Shown one piece after another: positions 36,051 to 44,458 of a DNA stretch of 64,000 nucleotides (position 1 is its first letter; the number at the start of each line of letters is the position of its first letter). A program made the position numbers and the translations under genes. The notes beneath the pieces are model-generated. The model made no database searches. It was not told where the DNA came from and saw only the letters and a program-made list of their open reading frames with translations. Source of the DNA: CAZLQF01 sp964561545 (GTDB lineage Bacteria > Bacteroidota > Bacteroidia > CAILMK01 > CAYYUA01); contig CAZLQF010000005.1 in NCBI GenBank assembly GCA_964561545.1, positions 1 to 64,000 of the forward strand, given 5' to 3'.

Positions 36051-37385
36051 TTAAGGTTCAGTCTTTTTGGGTAAATAATAAAGAACCGAACGGTTGTTTA
36101 ATTTTAGGTATTTATTGGCAACCCTTTTCAGGTCCTTCCGGGTTACCTGCTGGTATTTTTGGAGTTCTGTATTGATCAAATTAGCATCGCCCAAAAACAA
36201 TTCGTACCAAGCCAGGTTAATAGCAATGTCCTTAACTTTGGTGTTTTTGCTATAAAAATTGGCTTCTACTTGGTTTTGAAGCTTCTGAAACTCTTTCTTA
36301 CTGATCAACTCATTTTTAACTTTTTTGATCTCCTTGTTCAGGCTATTTTTAAGGTTTTTTACTTCCACTCCTTGGTTAGCAATGGCAAAAAAGATGAATA
36401 AACCGGGATCTTCTAAAAAAAACGGATAGGAAAATACTTCCATGGCTTTTTGCTCTTCATCTACTAATGCTTGCTGAAGTCTGGAGCTTTTTCCTTTTGA
36501 TAGGAGGGTGGTGAGCATTTTAATGGGATAATAATCTTCGGTGCCTTGAGCCGGAATATGGTAGGCTTCCACGACTGCCGGTAACTGGATGTTGTCGCGA
36601 ACCGTATCGCTTTTTTCGTCTTTTTGGGGCGGTTCCTCTACTTCAGGCTTACGCATGTCCATTGTTCCACGCGGAATGTCCCCAAAATATTGTTCGACCA
36701 GTTTCTTGGTTTTGCTCATGTCAATATCACCAGCAATTGATAGAATCGCATTGTTGGGAACGTAGTAGGTTTCGTAAAATTTGCGAAATTCCTTAATCTT
36801 TGCCTTATCAATGTATTGCTGATGGCCAATCGGTGTCCATTGATAAGGGTGCTCATCAAAAGCCAGAGCAAAGGATTCCTCCATAATGGAACCATAAGGT
36901 TGGTTTTCAAGCCGCTGCTTTCGCTCTTCTACCACAACGGCCCTTTGGGTTTCTACGCCAGTTGAATCAATCTCGGCATTCAACATTCGCTCAGATTCTA
37001 ACCATAAGCCTAATTCTAATTGATTGGAAGGTAAGACTTCGTAATAGACTGTTTCATCAAAAGTGGTATATGCGTTGTTTTGGCCTCCGGCATTCTGAAC
37101 GTATTCAAAAAATTTACCTGGCTCAATGTTTTCAGACCCTTCAAACATGAGGTGCTCAAAGAAATGAGCAAAACCGGTCCGGTTAGGCTTTTCATTTTTG
37201 GAGCCTACGTGATAGGTAACCGAAACAGCTGCAATGGGTGTGGATCGGTCTTGATGAAGGATTACTTTGAGGCCGTTATCCAGTGTGAATTTTTTAAAGC
37301 TAATGGGTTTGGTTGCTTCCTGGCTGAAAGAATTTAAAGCAAAAATGCTCAGAAGCAAAGGAAGCAGGGTCTTAAAATATTGCAT
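36051..37385 (-). CDS. M16 family zinc metalloprotease, catalytic subunit
   Basis: This 444-residue secreted protease has a signal peptide ending LNSFSQ. The inverted zinc motif HFFEH lies at residues 74-78 (RTGFAHFFEHLMFEG), and the distal Glu is in the RAVVVEERKQR helix. It has two M16 lobes, like the mitochondrial processing peptidase family. It leads a two-gene operon with the inactive M16 lipoprotein 11 bases downstream. The probable role is degradation of small peptides in the periplasm. A TAATTTTG box lies at 37410-37417. Confidence 0.92.
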   Translation of the reverse strand: MQYFKTLLPLLLSIFALNSFSQEATKPISFKKFTLDNGLKVILHQDRSTPIAAVSVTYHVGSKNEKPNRTGFAHFFEHLMFEGSENIEPGKFFEYVQNAGGQNNAYTTFDETVYYEVLPSNQLELGLWLESERMLNAEIDSTGVETQRAVVVEERKQRLENQPYGSIMEESFALAFDEHPYQWTPIGHQQYIDKAKIKEFRKFYETYYVPNNAILSIAGDIDMSKTKKLVEQYFGDIPRGTMDMRKPEVEEPPQKDEKSDTVRDNIQLPAVVEAYHIPAQGTEDYYPIKMLTTLLSKGKSSRLQQALVDEEQKAMEVFSYPFFLEDPGLFIFFAIANQGVEVKNLKNSLNKEIKKVKNELISKKEFQKLQNQVEANFYSKNTKVKDIAINLAWYELFLGDANLINTELQKYQQVTRKDLKRVANKYLKLNNRSVLYYLPKKTEP

Positions 37386-37409
37386 GAAGGATGGTTTATA
37401 ATATCAAGG

Positions 37410-37417
37410 CAAAATTA
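37410..37417 (-). promoter_or_regulatory. -7 element (TAATTTTG) of the M16 operon
   Basis: A full TAnnTTTG match on the minus strand, 25 bases before the ATG at 37385. No TTG at -33 is found. Confidence 0.42.
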
Positions 37418-37567
37418 TTGATTTAAGGCTAACTTGTTTTGTTTAATGAAAATATTGTAGTTTAATCTTTAAACAATCAGTGTTAAACTGTGTTGAGTAA
37501 GTTATTATTGATCTAATAAACTTTTTCGGGATTCAGGTGTCAACTTTTCAAGCCGAACTTTATTGAA

Positions 37568-37575
37568 TATATTTG
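37568..37575 (+). promoter_or_regulatory. -7 element (TATATTTG) upstream of a small exported protein
   Basis: A full TAnnTTTG match ends 21 bases before the ATG at 37597. The -33 region is not evident. Confidence 0.4.
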
Positions 37576-37596
37576 TAAAGACTAAGCTCAGGCGCT

Positions 37597-37914
37597 ATGA
37601 AATCTTTATTAACTTTTTTAGGGATAACTTTGATATCAGGGCTCGTTGCCATGCAATTAGGAGCTTTTGAAAGTAAGGCTTTTACCGAAACAGGCGAGGT
37701 TAAAGAAGCCACTTCTGCGCAACACAGCAACATGCTAAGCATGGACCTTTCTGAATGCCAATCCATCCATGAAGAAGTTAGTGCTGGCATCTCCAAAGAA
37801 AAGGCCATTAAGGATTTAAACAGCCGCTTAATCGGAACAGAATTAAAAAATTGCCCAGTGCTCCCCAGTTATAAAAATCAGGTTCCCGAAACTCTGGTTT
37901 TCAACGAACAATAA
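37597..37914 (+). CDS. Small exported protein of unknown function
   Basis: This 105-residue protein starts with a hydrophobic signal (MKSLLTFLGITLISGLVAM). The mature part is polar with two cysteines (SECQSIHEE and NCPVLP) that could form a disulfide. I recognise no family. The -7 box just upstream and the signal peptide make it a likely real gene, transcribed away from the M16 operon. Confidence 0.55.
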   Translation: MKSLLTFLGITLISGLVAMQLGAFESKAFTETGEVKEATSAQHSNMLSMDLSECQSIHEEVSAGISKEKAIKDLNSRLIGTELKNCPVLPSYKNQVPETLVFNEQ

Positions 37915-38075
37915 AGCTTTGAACCCTCAATGGCTTAATTGCGCAATTTTTAAACCCCTCCATGCCCATACTGAATCATTAAACTTTGTTAGCAAATTTT
38001 AAAATATTGTGGATGGATGTTTTGTTGCAAATCTGTTTTGTTGGATTCTCATTCACTTATTTGATCTTCTTAACC

Positions 38076-38083
38076 TAAGTTTG
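38076..38083 (+). promoter_or_regulatory. -7 element (TAAGTTTG) of the DoxX-like gene
   Basis: A full TAnnTTTG match lies 21 bases before the ATG at 38105. A TTG occurs only 12 bases further upstream, too near for a normal -33. Confidence 0.4.
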
Positions 38084-38104
38084 CGTTCTTAAAAGTTGGC
38101 TTAA

Positions 38105-38461
38105 ATGGGCATTGTCAAGTTAGTATTACGATTGGGAACGGCTTTAACGTTTATTGGGCATGGAATTTTTGCCCTGCAAGTGCGGGATGGCTGGCTCAAA
38201 TTTTTAACTACTATTGGCATTCCTGAATCTTATGCACCTTATTTGATGCAATGCATTGGCGGTTTAGATCTTTTGGTGGCCCTATCCATTCTTTTTAAGC
38301 CTTTAAAGCCAGTGCTTGTTTGGGCATTTATTTGGGCTTTGGCCACTGCCATTATTCGCCCGTTATCAGGCGAATCCATCATTGAGTTCATTGAAAGAGG
38401 GGCTAATTGGACTGCGCCTTTGGCACTTTTATTGGTTTATTACAGGGATGAGGAGGATTAA
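38105..38461 (+). CDS. DoxX-like membrane protein
   Basis: This 118-residue protein has four predicted membrane helices and the DoxX-type opening LRLGTALTFIGHGIFAL, followed by LMQCIGGLDLLVALSILF. Family members are linked to redox and thiol stress responses in some bacteria. The superoxide dismutase gene lies convergently just downstream, which fits but does not prove an oxidative-stress role. It is monocistronic. Confidence 0.75.
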   Translation: MGIVKLVLRLGTALTFIGHGIFALQVRDGWLKFLTTIGIPESYAPYLMQCIGGLDLLVALSILFKPLKPVLVWAFIWALATAIIRPLSGESIIEFIERGANWTAPLALLLVYYRDEED

Positions 38462-38571
38462 CCTTGCTTTGAAGGGTTGATGTTTGTCGAGGATGAGCTA
38501 ATCTTCAGCATTCCTTCGTTTAAAATTCTTATATTTTTTCAATGCTCATTGGCTTTTGCAAGCCATAAAAT

Positions 38572-38596
38572 AGCCCGCTCAAGCAATGAACGGGCT
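38572..38596 (-). terminator. Terminator between doxX-like and sod genes
   Basis: The hairpin AGCCCG/CGGGCT has a 13-base loop. On the minus strand it is followed by ATTTTAT. It lies 24 bases after the sod stop and may serve both convergent genes. Confidence 0.6.
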
Positions 38597-38619
38597 TATA
38601 ATACATGATGATTCAAAAC

Positions 38620-39225
38620 TTATTTAGCGGTATCAAATCGCTTGCTTACTTCATTCCAGTTAACCGTATTCCAAAAAGCCTCTACGTATTCTGCCTTTCG
38701 GTTTTGATATTTAAGGTAGTACGCATGCTCCCACATGTCGATGCCTAAGATGGGGGTGCCACTGATATTCGTAACGTCCATTATAGGGTTGTCTTGATTG
38801 GGCGTTGCCCCGATTTCCAGTTTGCCATTGTTGACAACAAGCCAACCCCAACCAGAGCCGAAATGGCCTAAGGCCGCTGCGGCAAATTCTTCCTTGAACT
38901 TATCAAAGGAGCCAAAGGTTTCGTCAATGGCATTGGCCAGTTCACCTGAAGGTTCGCCGCCACCATTGGGGCTTAAAATTTGCCAAAACAGGCTGTGGTT
39001 AAAATGGCCACCGCCATTGTTTCGAACACCAACGGGATGTTTTGAAACATTTTTTAACAACTCCTCTAATTCCTTGTTCTCATTTTCTGTTCCTTCAATA
39101 GCATTGTTCAACTTGCTCACGTACGTAGCATGATGTTTATCATGATGAATTTCCATTGTGGTAGCATCAATATGCGGCTCAAGCGCATCATACGGATAGG
39201 GTAATTCAGGAAGTGTGAATGCCAT
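38620..39225 (-). CDS. sodA: Superoxide dismutase, Mn type
   Basis: This 201-residue cytoplasmic enzyme converts superoxide to peroxide and oxygen. All metal ligands are present: the His in EIHHDKHHATY, the His in GGGHFNHSLFW, and the Asp and His in DMWEHAYYLKYQ. Gly before HFNHS and the NQDNPIM segment are typical of Mn rather than Fe enzymes. Cambialistic use remains possible in this phylum. The gene has the best promoter of the window, with TTG, 17 bases, then TAATTTTG. Confidence 0.95.
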   Translation of the reverse strand: MAFTLPELPYPYDALEPHIDATTMEIHHDKHHATYVSKLNNAIEGTENENKELEELLKNVSKHPVGVRNNGGGHFNHSLFWQILSPNGGGEPSGELANAIDETFGSFDKFKEEFAAAALGHFGSGWGWLVVNNGKLEIGATPNQDNPIMDVTNISGTPILGIDMWEHAYYLKYQNRKAEYVEAFWNTVNWNEVSKRFDTAK

Positions 39226-39266
39226 AATTTTCTTGTTTTTTTTGGTTTAACAATTAGTTACTTTTA

Positions 39267-39294
39267 CAAAATTAATCCATTTTATTTGGATCAA
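39267..39294 (-). promoter_or_regulatory. Complete Bacteroidota promoter of sodA
   Basis: On the minus strand, the -33 TTG at 39292-39294 is followed by a 17-base spacer and the -7 TAATTTTG at 39267-39274. The start codon lies 42 bases downstream. This is a full match to the primary sigma factor consensus of the phylum. Confidence 0.65.
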
Positions 39295-39358
39295 ATCTTA
39301 ACAATAAACCCTTCCTCAAAAATTCAACTAATAATTCAATTTTTAAACATTTAAAGGA

Positions 39359-40585
39359 TCAATCAAACCGTAAGGCTTTCACGGGAATTATTCTTGAAAC
39401 AATGATCGATGGGATGATCATCATAAGAGTGCAAAATACAAATGTGGCAATGTTGATAAGGATAAATTCAAACCATTCAAAATAAATGGGAACCTCTTTC
39501 ACGTAATAAGAAGCTTGTTTGAGTTCGATCAGGTTGTACTGGTACTGCAGCCACATAAGCCCTAAGCCTAATAGATCCCCGATGATTACGCCCAGCCCGA
39601 TCAGGAACATGGCATTGATCAGGAATATTTTTTTTACTGATTGATTAGAAGCCCCAAGAGCTTTGATGGTGCCGATCATTTGCGTCCTTTCCAGGATCAT
39701 GATCAATAAGGCGGTGATCATATTGATGGCTGCTACTATGGCCATTAAAGACAAGATTATTTGAACGTTGATGTTCAATAAGCCAAGCCAATCAAAAATC
39801 TGCGGAAAAATTTGTTTGATGGTTTGGGTATTTAGATAAGCATCGATGTAATAATTGATCTCTCGGCTAATTTGCTCCATTAATCCAGCATCCTGCACAA
39901 GTACTTCATAGCCGCCAACCTTGGCGGAATCCCAACCATTAAGTTTTTGAACGTGTTTCAGATCACATAAGGCAAAAATCTTGTCCACTTCTTGCAATCC
40001 TGTATTGTAGATGCCTTTGATGTTGAATTTACGAACCCTCGAAGGTTCCTGCACAAAGTACACCACTACATCGTCATCAACTTGGAGTCTTAAACGGTCG
40101 GCCAAATCCCGCGAGATGATTAGCTGATCAACTGCACTGGTATCATTTAAATCAAATTTGCTGCCTTGTTCTATTCTTTCCTTGAAAAACTCCCAATTAA
40201 AGTCCCGGCCAATGCCTTTAAGCACCACGCCCTCAATGGCCTCACCGGTCTTCATAATACCGGGTTTATGGGCAAACTTTTGAACATGCTCTACCTTTGC
40301 AATATCTTTTATGGAATCAATAGAGGCTGCGTCTAAATTAATGGGTTCATTTTCAAAAGATTCGTTTAACTCCGTTTTTGATATTTGAATATGTGAACCG
40401 AAACCAATAACTTTTTGTGTAATTTCGCCTTGAAAACCTTTGACCACAGCTATGGAAATAAGCATAATGGCAAGGCTTAAGGCAATAGCAGTTACGGCAA
40501 GGCGAACGATCAACCTTGAAAAGGTTCTTTTGGATTGAAAGGTGATGCGTTTGGCTATGAAATATTCGAAGCTCAAGTTTGACAA
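39359..40585 (-). CDS. ABC transporter permease of the LolC/LolE (FtsX-like) type
   Basis: This 408-residue protein has an N-terminal membrane helix (residues 26-47), a periplasmic domain of about 220 residues, and three C-terminal helices (near 277-305, 320-345 and 372-395). This is the MacB/FtsX arrangement. The loop LERTQMIGTIKALGASN is the coupling-helix signature of lipoprotein-releasing permeases. It would work with a LolD-type ATPase, whose gene is not adjacent. The probable task is extraction of outer-membrane lipoproteins. It is transcribed divergently from the NamZ-like gene with only 12 bases between the start codons. Confidence 0.87.
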   Translation of the reverse strand: MSNLSFEYFIAKRITFQSKRTFSRLIVRLAVTAIALSLAIMLISIAVVKGFQGEITQKVIGFGSHIQISKTELNESFENEPINLDAASIDSIKDIAKVEHVQKFAHKPGIMKTGEAIEGVVLKGIGRDFNWEFFKERIEQGSKFDLNDTSAVDQLIISRDLADRLRLQVDDDVVVYFVQEPSRVRKFNIKGIYNTGLQEVDKIFALCDLKHVQKLNGWDSAKVGGYEVLVQDAGLMEQISREINYYIDAYLNTQTIKQIFPQIFDWLGLLNINVQIILSLMAIVAAINMITALLIMILERTQMIGTIKALGASNQSVKKIFLINAMFLIGLGVIIGDLLGLGLMWLQYQYNLIELKQASYYVKEVPIYFEWFEFILINIATFVFCTLMMIIPSIIVSRIIPVKALRFD

Positions 40586-40597
40586 TTATCATTTAAA

Positions 40598-41818
40598 ATG
40601 CGGACAAAATTAGTAATAATCCTTTTCCTGCTTGCTGCCTTTTTTGCAAAAAGCCAGGTAGAAGTCGGTGCAAGCAGATTCGATCAATACATTGGAAAAA
40701 TTCAAGGTAAAAAGGTTGGATTGGTGGGGAATCATACCACCCAAGTCAACCAAACACATTTGGTAGATACCCTTCTTGCTCAGGGTGTTGAGGTTAAAAA
40801 GTTGTTCAGCCCCGAGCATGGCTTTAGAGGCGATGCCGAAGCAGGTGCTCAAGTGGATCACAATAAAGATCCTAAAACTGGCTTACCCATCATCTCCCTT
40901 TATGGTGAAGCAAAAAAACCCAAACCAAAACATCTGGATGACCTGGACTATATGATTTTTGACATTCAGGATGTGGGCTGCCGATTTTACACTTACATTG
41001 CTACCTTGCATTATGTAATGGAGGCTTGCGCTGAACACAATGTACCAATTATGGTTTTGGACCGGCCTAATCCCAATGGTTTTTACATCAGTGGTCCGGT
41101 TTTGGACGAGGATTTTCAATCGTTCGTGGGCATGCATCCGGTTCCTATTGTTTATGGCATGACCATTGGCGAATATGCCAAGATGATCAATGGAGAAGAA
41201 TGGCTTAAGGACAATGTTCATAGCGATCTAACGGTTGTGAAGCTTGAGAATTATACCCATGATACGCTTTATGAATTACCCATAGCGCCATCTCCTAACC
41301 TACCCAATATGGATGCCGTTTACCTTTATCCCTCGCTTTGCCTTTTTGAAGGAACTGATGTAAGTGTAGGAAGGGGCACCGATCATCCGTTCCAGGTAAT
41401 AGGCAAGCCAGAGTTTGAAGATGGTAATTATACCTTCCAACCCAGAAGCATTGAAGGCGTTGCGGAAAGCCCTAAGTATGAAGGGCAAACATGTCAAGGT
41501 TTTAAGCTTAATAAATTCTGCCATCAGTTTATCTTACCTTCAGGGGAATTATATCTTTATTGGCTCACAGGGTTTTACGAAGCTGCCGATAATAAAAATG
41601 ATTTTTTCAATAGTTACTTTGACAAGTTGGCCGGGACGGATCAACTACGAAAACAAATCGAAAACGGAACATCCGTAGACGAAATCAAAAAAAGTTGGGA
41701 AAACGACCTTCAATCATTTAAACAAACAAGAAAGCAATATTTGCTTTATGAAGACTTTACTAAACGAAATAGAGCGGGCCAACCCTTTATGATCAATGTT
41801 GAAGAAGGAAACAGGTAA
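40598..41818 (+). CDS. Exported NamZ-type (DUF1343) protein, putative exo-beta-N-acetylmuramidase
   Basis: This 406-residue protein has a signal peptide ending FFAKSQ and the DUF1343 core: KVGLVGNHTTQVNQTHLVDT, FSPEHGFRGDAEAGA, DIQDVGCRFYTYIATL and VLDRPNPNG. The family includes B. subtilis and Tannerella NamZ, which release terminal MurNAc from peptidoglycan fragments. The conserved Glu in SPEHGFRG is present. The likely role is peptidoglycan turnover and recycling in the periplasm. Its start codon is 12 bases from that of the divergent permease. Confidence 0.87.
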   Translation: MRTKLVIILFLLAAFFAKSQVEVGASRFDQYIGKIQGKKVGLVGNHTTQVNQTHLVDTLLAQGVEVKKLFSPEHGFRGDAEAGAQVDHNKDPKTGLPIISLYGEAKKPKPKHLDDLDYMIFDIQDVGCRFYTYIATLHYVMEACAEHNVPIMVLDRPNPNGFYISGPVLDEDFQSFVGMHPVPIVYGMTIGEYAKMINGEEWLKDNVHSDLTVVKLENYTHDTLYELPIAPSPNLPNMDAVYLYPSLCLFEGTDVSVGRGTDHPFQVIGKPEFEDGNYTFQPRSIEGVAESPKYEGQTCQGFKLNKFCHQFILPSGELYLYWLTGFYEAADNKNDFFNSYFDKLAGTDQLRKQIENGTSVDEIKKSWENDLQSFKQTRKQYLLYEDFTKRNRAGQPFMINVEEGNR

Positions 41819-42050
41819 TAATTTGTAAATCAAGTGAGGTGGTTACCTATACCTGTTAACTCCTGTATACCCTACTGCGGTCTGTTAAATGTGAAATTTA
41901 AGCCTAAGGGCATTTTCATTTTATTAAGGCTTGAAACGAATTTTTGAAACCTGTGAAATATAGAAATGTTAATAAGAAGTGTAGATTAGCAAAGTTTTTG
42001 CCTATCTGAAAGGACTTGCATTAAATTTATTGAAAATAAAATTGGGATCT

Positions 42051-44189
42051 ATGCCAAAAAAATGGATCATTTACATTAGTGCGGCCATCTTGTTGGCTTC
42101 ATTAAGCGCTTATTCCTTTCAACAATATCAACTTGGAGATGGAACGTCTATGAATAAAAAGAAAAACCAGGTGCTCACGAATTTGGTTATTAAGGGGCTT
42201 CAAAATAGCCATTTCAAAGAAGTAGATGTTAACAATGAATTTTCTAAAAAAGCTTATGACCTATACCTTGAGCGGCTTGATTTTTCCAAGCGATTCCTTA
42301 CCCGTCAAGATGTTCAAACGTTAAGTAGGTGGGAAATCCGTATTGATGACCAAGTGAAAAAAGGTTCCTTCAAATTTTTTGATACTTCAGTTAAGATACT
42401 CAACAAAAGAATTGAAAAGGCCAAAAATATATATCAAAAAATCCTGGAAGAACCTTTTGACTTCACCAAAAATACCCGCTATGAAACCAACCATGATAAA
42501 AGGGAATATCCTGCCAATGTTGAAGATATGCGTAAACATTGGCATAGGTACCTCAAATACAGAACTTTAAGGAAACTAGCTAATAAACTCGACATTAAAG
42601 GAAAAACAAAAACGGCAAATACTGAGGATCTTGCAAATTCGGAATCCATTGATTCCCTTGAAAAGGAAGCACGCAAAAGTGTTTTGAAAAGCCATAAGGA
42701 TTGGTTTAACAGAATAGATAAACTGGAGCGAGAAGATCGGTTTAACATGTATATCAATGCCCTTGCCAGTTCTTTTGACCCCCACACAGGTTATCTTCCG
42801 CCCAAGGATAAGGAAAATTTTGACATTCAGATGTCAGGTCAATTAGAAGGCATCGGTGCTCAGCTTTATGAAAAAGGTGGTTACATTAAGGTTAAACGGA
42901 TTGTACCTGGTAGCGCCTCCTGGCGTCAAGGCGATTTAGAGGCGGGCGACAAAATCCTTAAAGTTGCTCAAAAAGGAGAAGAACCTGTTGATGTTGTTGA
43001 CATTAGGTTGGACAAAGTGGTCCAAAAGATAAGAGGGAAAAAAGGGTCGGTAGTAGTGCTTACCGTGGAAAAAATGGATGGCAGCATCGAGGAAGTGCCA
43101 ATTGAAAGGGATGTTGTTAACCTTGAGCAAACTTATGCCAAATCTGCCATGCTTCAAGAAGAGGAAACGGATGAATCTGTTGGTTATATCAAACTTCCCA
43201 AATTCTATGCAGATTTTGACAATGAAAAAGATGGTCGAAATGCCTCAGAAGATGTTAAGCAGGAGCTTAAAAAACTGAAGCAAAAAGGCATGGATGGTCT
43301 TGTTTTGGACCTTCGCCAAAATGGGGGTGGTTCTCTGCAAGATGCCATTGATATTGCCGGCTTATTTATTAAAAAAGGCCCTATTGTCCAGGTTAAAGGT
43401 AGAAAAGGAGCTCCGCGGATTTTAAAAGATGAAGATCCGAAGGTTTATTATGATGGTCCACTTGTGATTTTGGTTAACGCGTATAGTGCTTCCGCCTCTG
43501 AAATTTTATCAGCGGCTATGCAGGATTATGAACGAGGCGTGGTTGTAGGTACCCGGAATACTTATGGTAAGGGAACAGTTCAGCGGATGATCAATTTAGA
43601 CCGCTTTATACCCGAGCCTCACAAGGAATTTAAACCTTTTGGATCCTTAAAACTGACCATGCAGAAATTTTACAGGATAGATGGAGGTACCACACAATTA
43701 AAAGGCGTTAAGCCGGATATTTTATTGCCTGGCGCTCACAGTCAAATTGAAAATATTGGTGAAAGGGAATTGGACTATCCCATGGAATGGTCGCAAATCA
43801 GTGCTGCTGACTATGAGCTATCAACTTTAAGCTCATTAAACGTTCAAGAATTGAAGAAGAAAAGCAAAGAGAGGATTAAGAATGACCGTATCTTTAATCT
43901 ATTGAAAGCTAAAGCCGATTTTCGCAAAAAACAGAAAAAGAAGAGTGAATATTCGCTCAACCTTCAAGCCTATCAAAATTATTTGAATAACAGGAATGAA
44001 AAGAATAAGAAGTTTAAAGATATCCGTCAGCCGCTGGAAGAATTTAATATTGGACCTGCAGAAAAATTAGAAGTCTCTTCTCGGGAAGATACCGTTCAAA
44101 AGGAAAGGCAAAATAAATTTCACAATAAAATTAAAAAGGACCCTCATTTATTCGAAGCGCTTCATATAGCCCAAGATATAGGAACTTAA
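42051..44189 (+). CDS. prc: Carboxy-terminal processing protease (Prc/Tsp, S41)
   Basis: This 713-residue periplasmic protease has an N-terminal membrane signal (IIYISAAILLASLSAYS), a Tsp-type N-terminal helical domain, and a PDZ domain (MSGQLEGIGAQLYEKGGYIK, SASWRQGDLEAGDKIL). The S41 catalytic part follows with Ser481 (NAYSASASEIL) and Lys507 (TYGKGTVQRM). A DUF3340-like C-terminal region ends it. It cleaves proteins from their C-terminus and in other bacteria controls murein hydrolases. The frame is open from a TTG at 42030, but the ATG at 42051 begins the signal directly, so I chose that. Confidence 0.94.
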   Translation: MPKKWIIYISAAILLASLSAYSFQQYQLGDGTSMNKKKNQVLTNLVIKGLQNSHFKEVDVNNEFSKKAYDLYLERLDFSKRFLTRQDVQTLSRWEIRIDDQVKKGSFKFFDTSVKILNKRIEKAKNIYQKILEEPFDFTKNTRYETNHDKREYPANVEDMRKHWHRYLKYRTLRKLANKLDIKGKTKTANTEDLANSESIDSLEKEARKSVLKSHKDWFNRIDKLEREDRFNMYINALASSFDPHTGYLPPKDKENFDIQMSGQLEGIGAQLYEKGGYIKVKRIVPGSASWRQGDLEAGDKILKVAQKGEEPVDVVDIRLDKVVQKIRGKKGSVVVLTVEKMDGSIEEVPIERDVVNLEQTYAKSAMLQEEETDESVGYIKLPKFYADFDNEKDGRNASEDVKQELKKLKQKGMDGLVLDLRQNGGGSLQDAIDIAGLFIKKGPIVQVKGRKGAPRILKDEDPKVYYDGPLVILVNAYSASASEILSAAMQDYERGVVVGTRNTYGKGTVQRMINLDRFIPEPHKEFKPFGSLKLTMQKFYRIDGGTTQLKGVKPDILLPGAHSQIENIGERELDYPMEWSQISAADYELSTLSSLNVQELKKKSKERIKNDRIFNLLKAKADFRKKQKKKSEYSLNLQAYQNYLNNRNEKNKKFKDIRQPLEEFNIGPAEKLEVSSREDTVQKERQNKFHNKIKKDPHLFEALHIAQDIGT

Positions 44190-44458
44190 ATTAGCAAAGC
44201 ATTAGGCAACTGACTTGACGATTCCATTTTCAACTTGGGTTTATTGTAATCACTAATTCAAAAAAACCATAAAAATAAATCATTTTGTCCTTGAAGTTGC
44301 AAAATTTAATTAGATATTGTATTTAATTTGAATTGTACAATATTGCTTGTTATTTTAAAAGGATTTGGCTCAATCTTAAATATAAGGTTAATTGTAGGCA
44401 ACTTAACAACGAATTTTACGTCATTAACTTATACGATTTAATTAATAAATAACCACTT

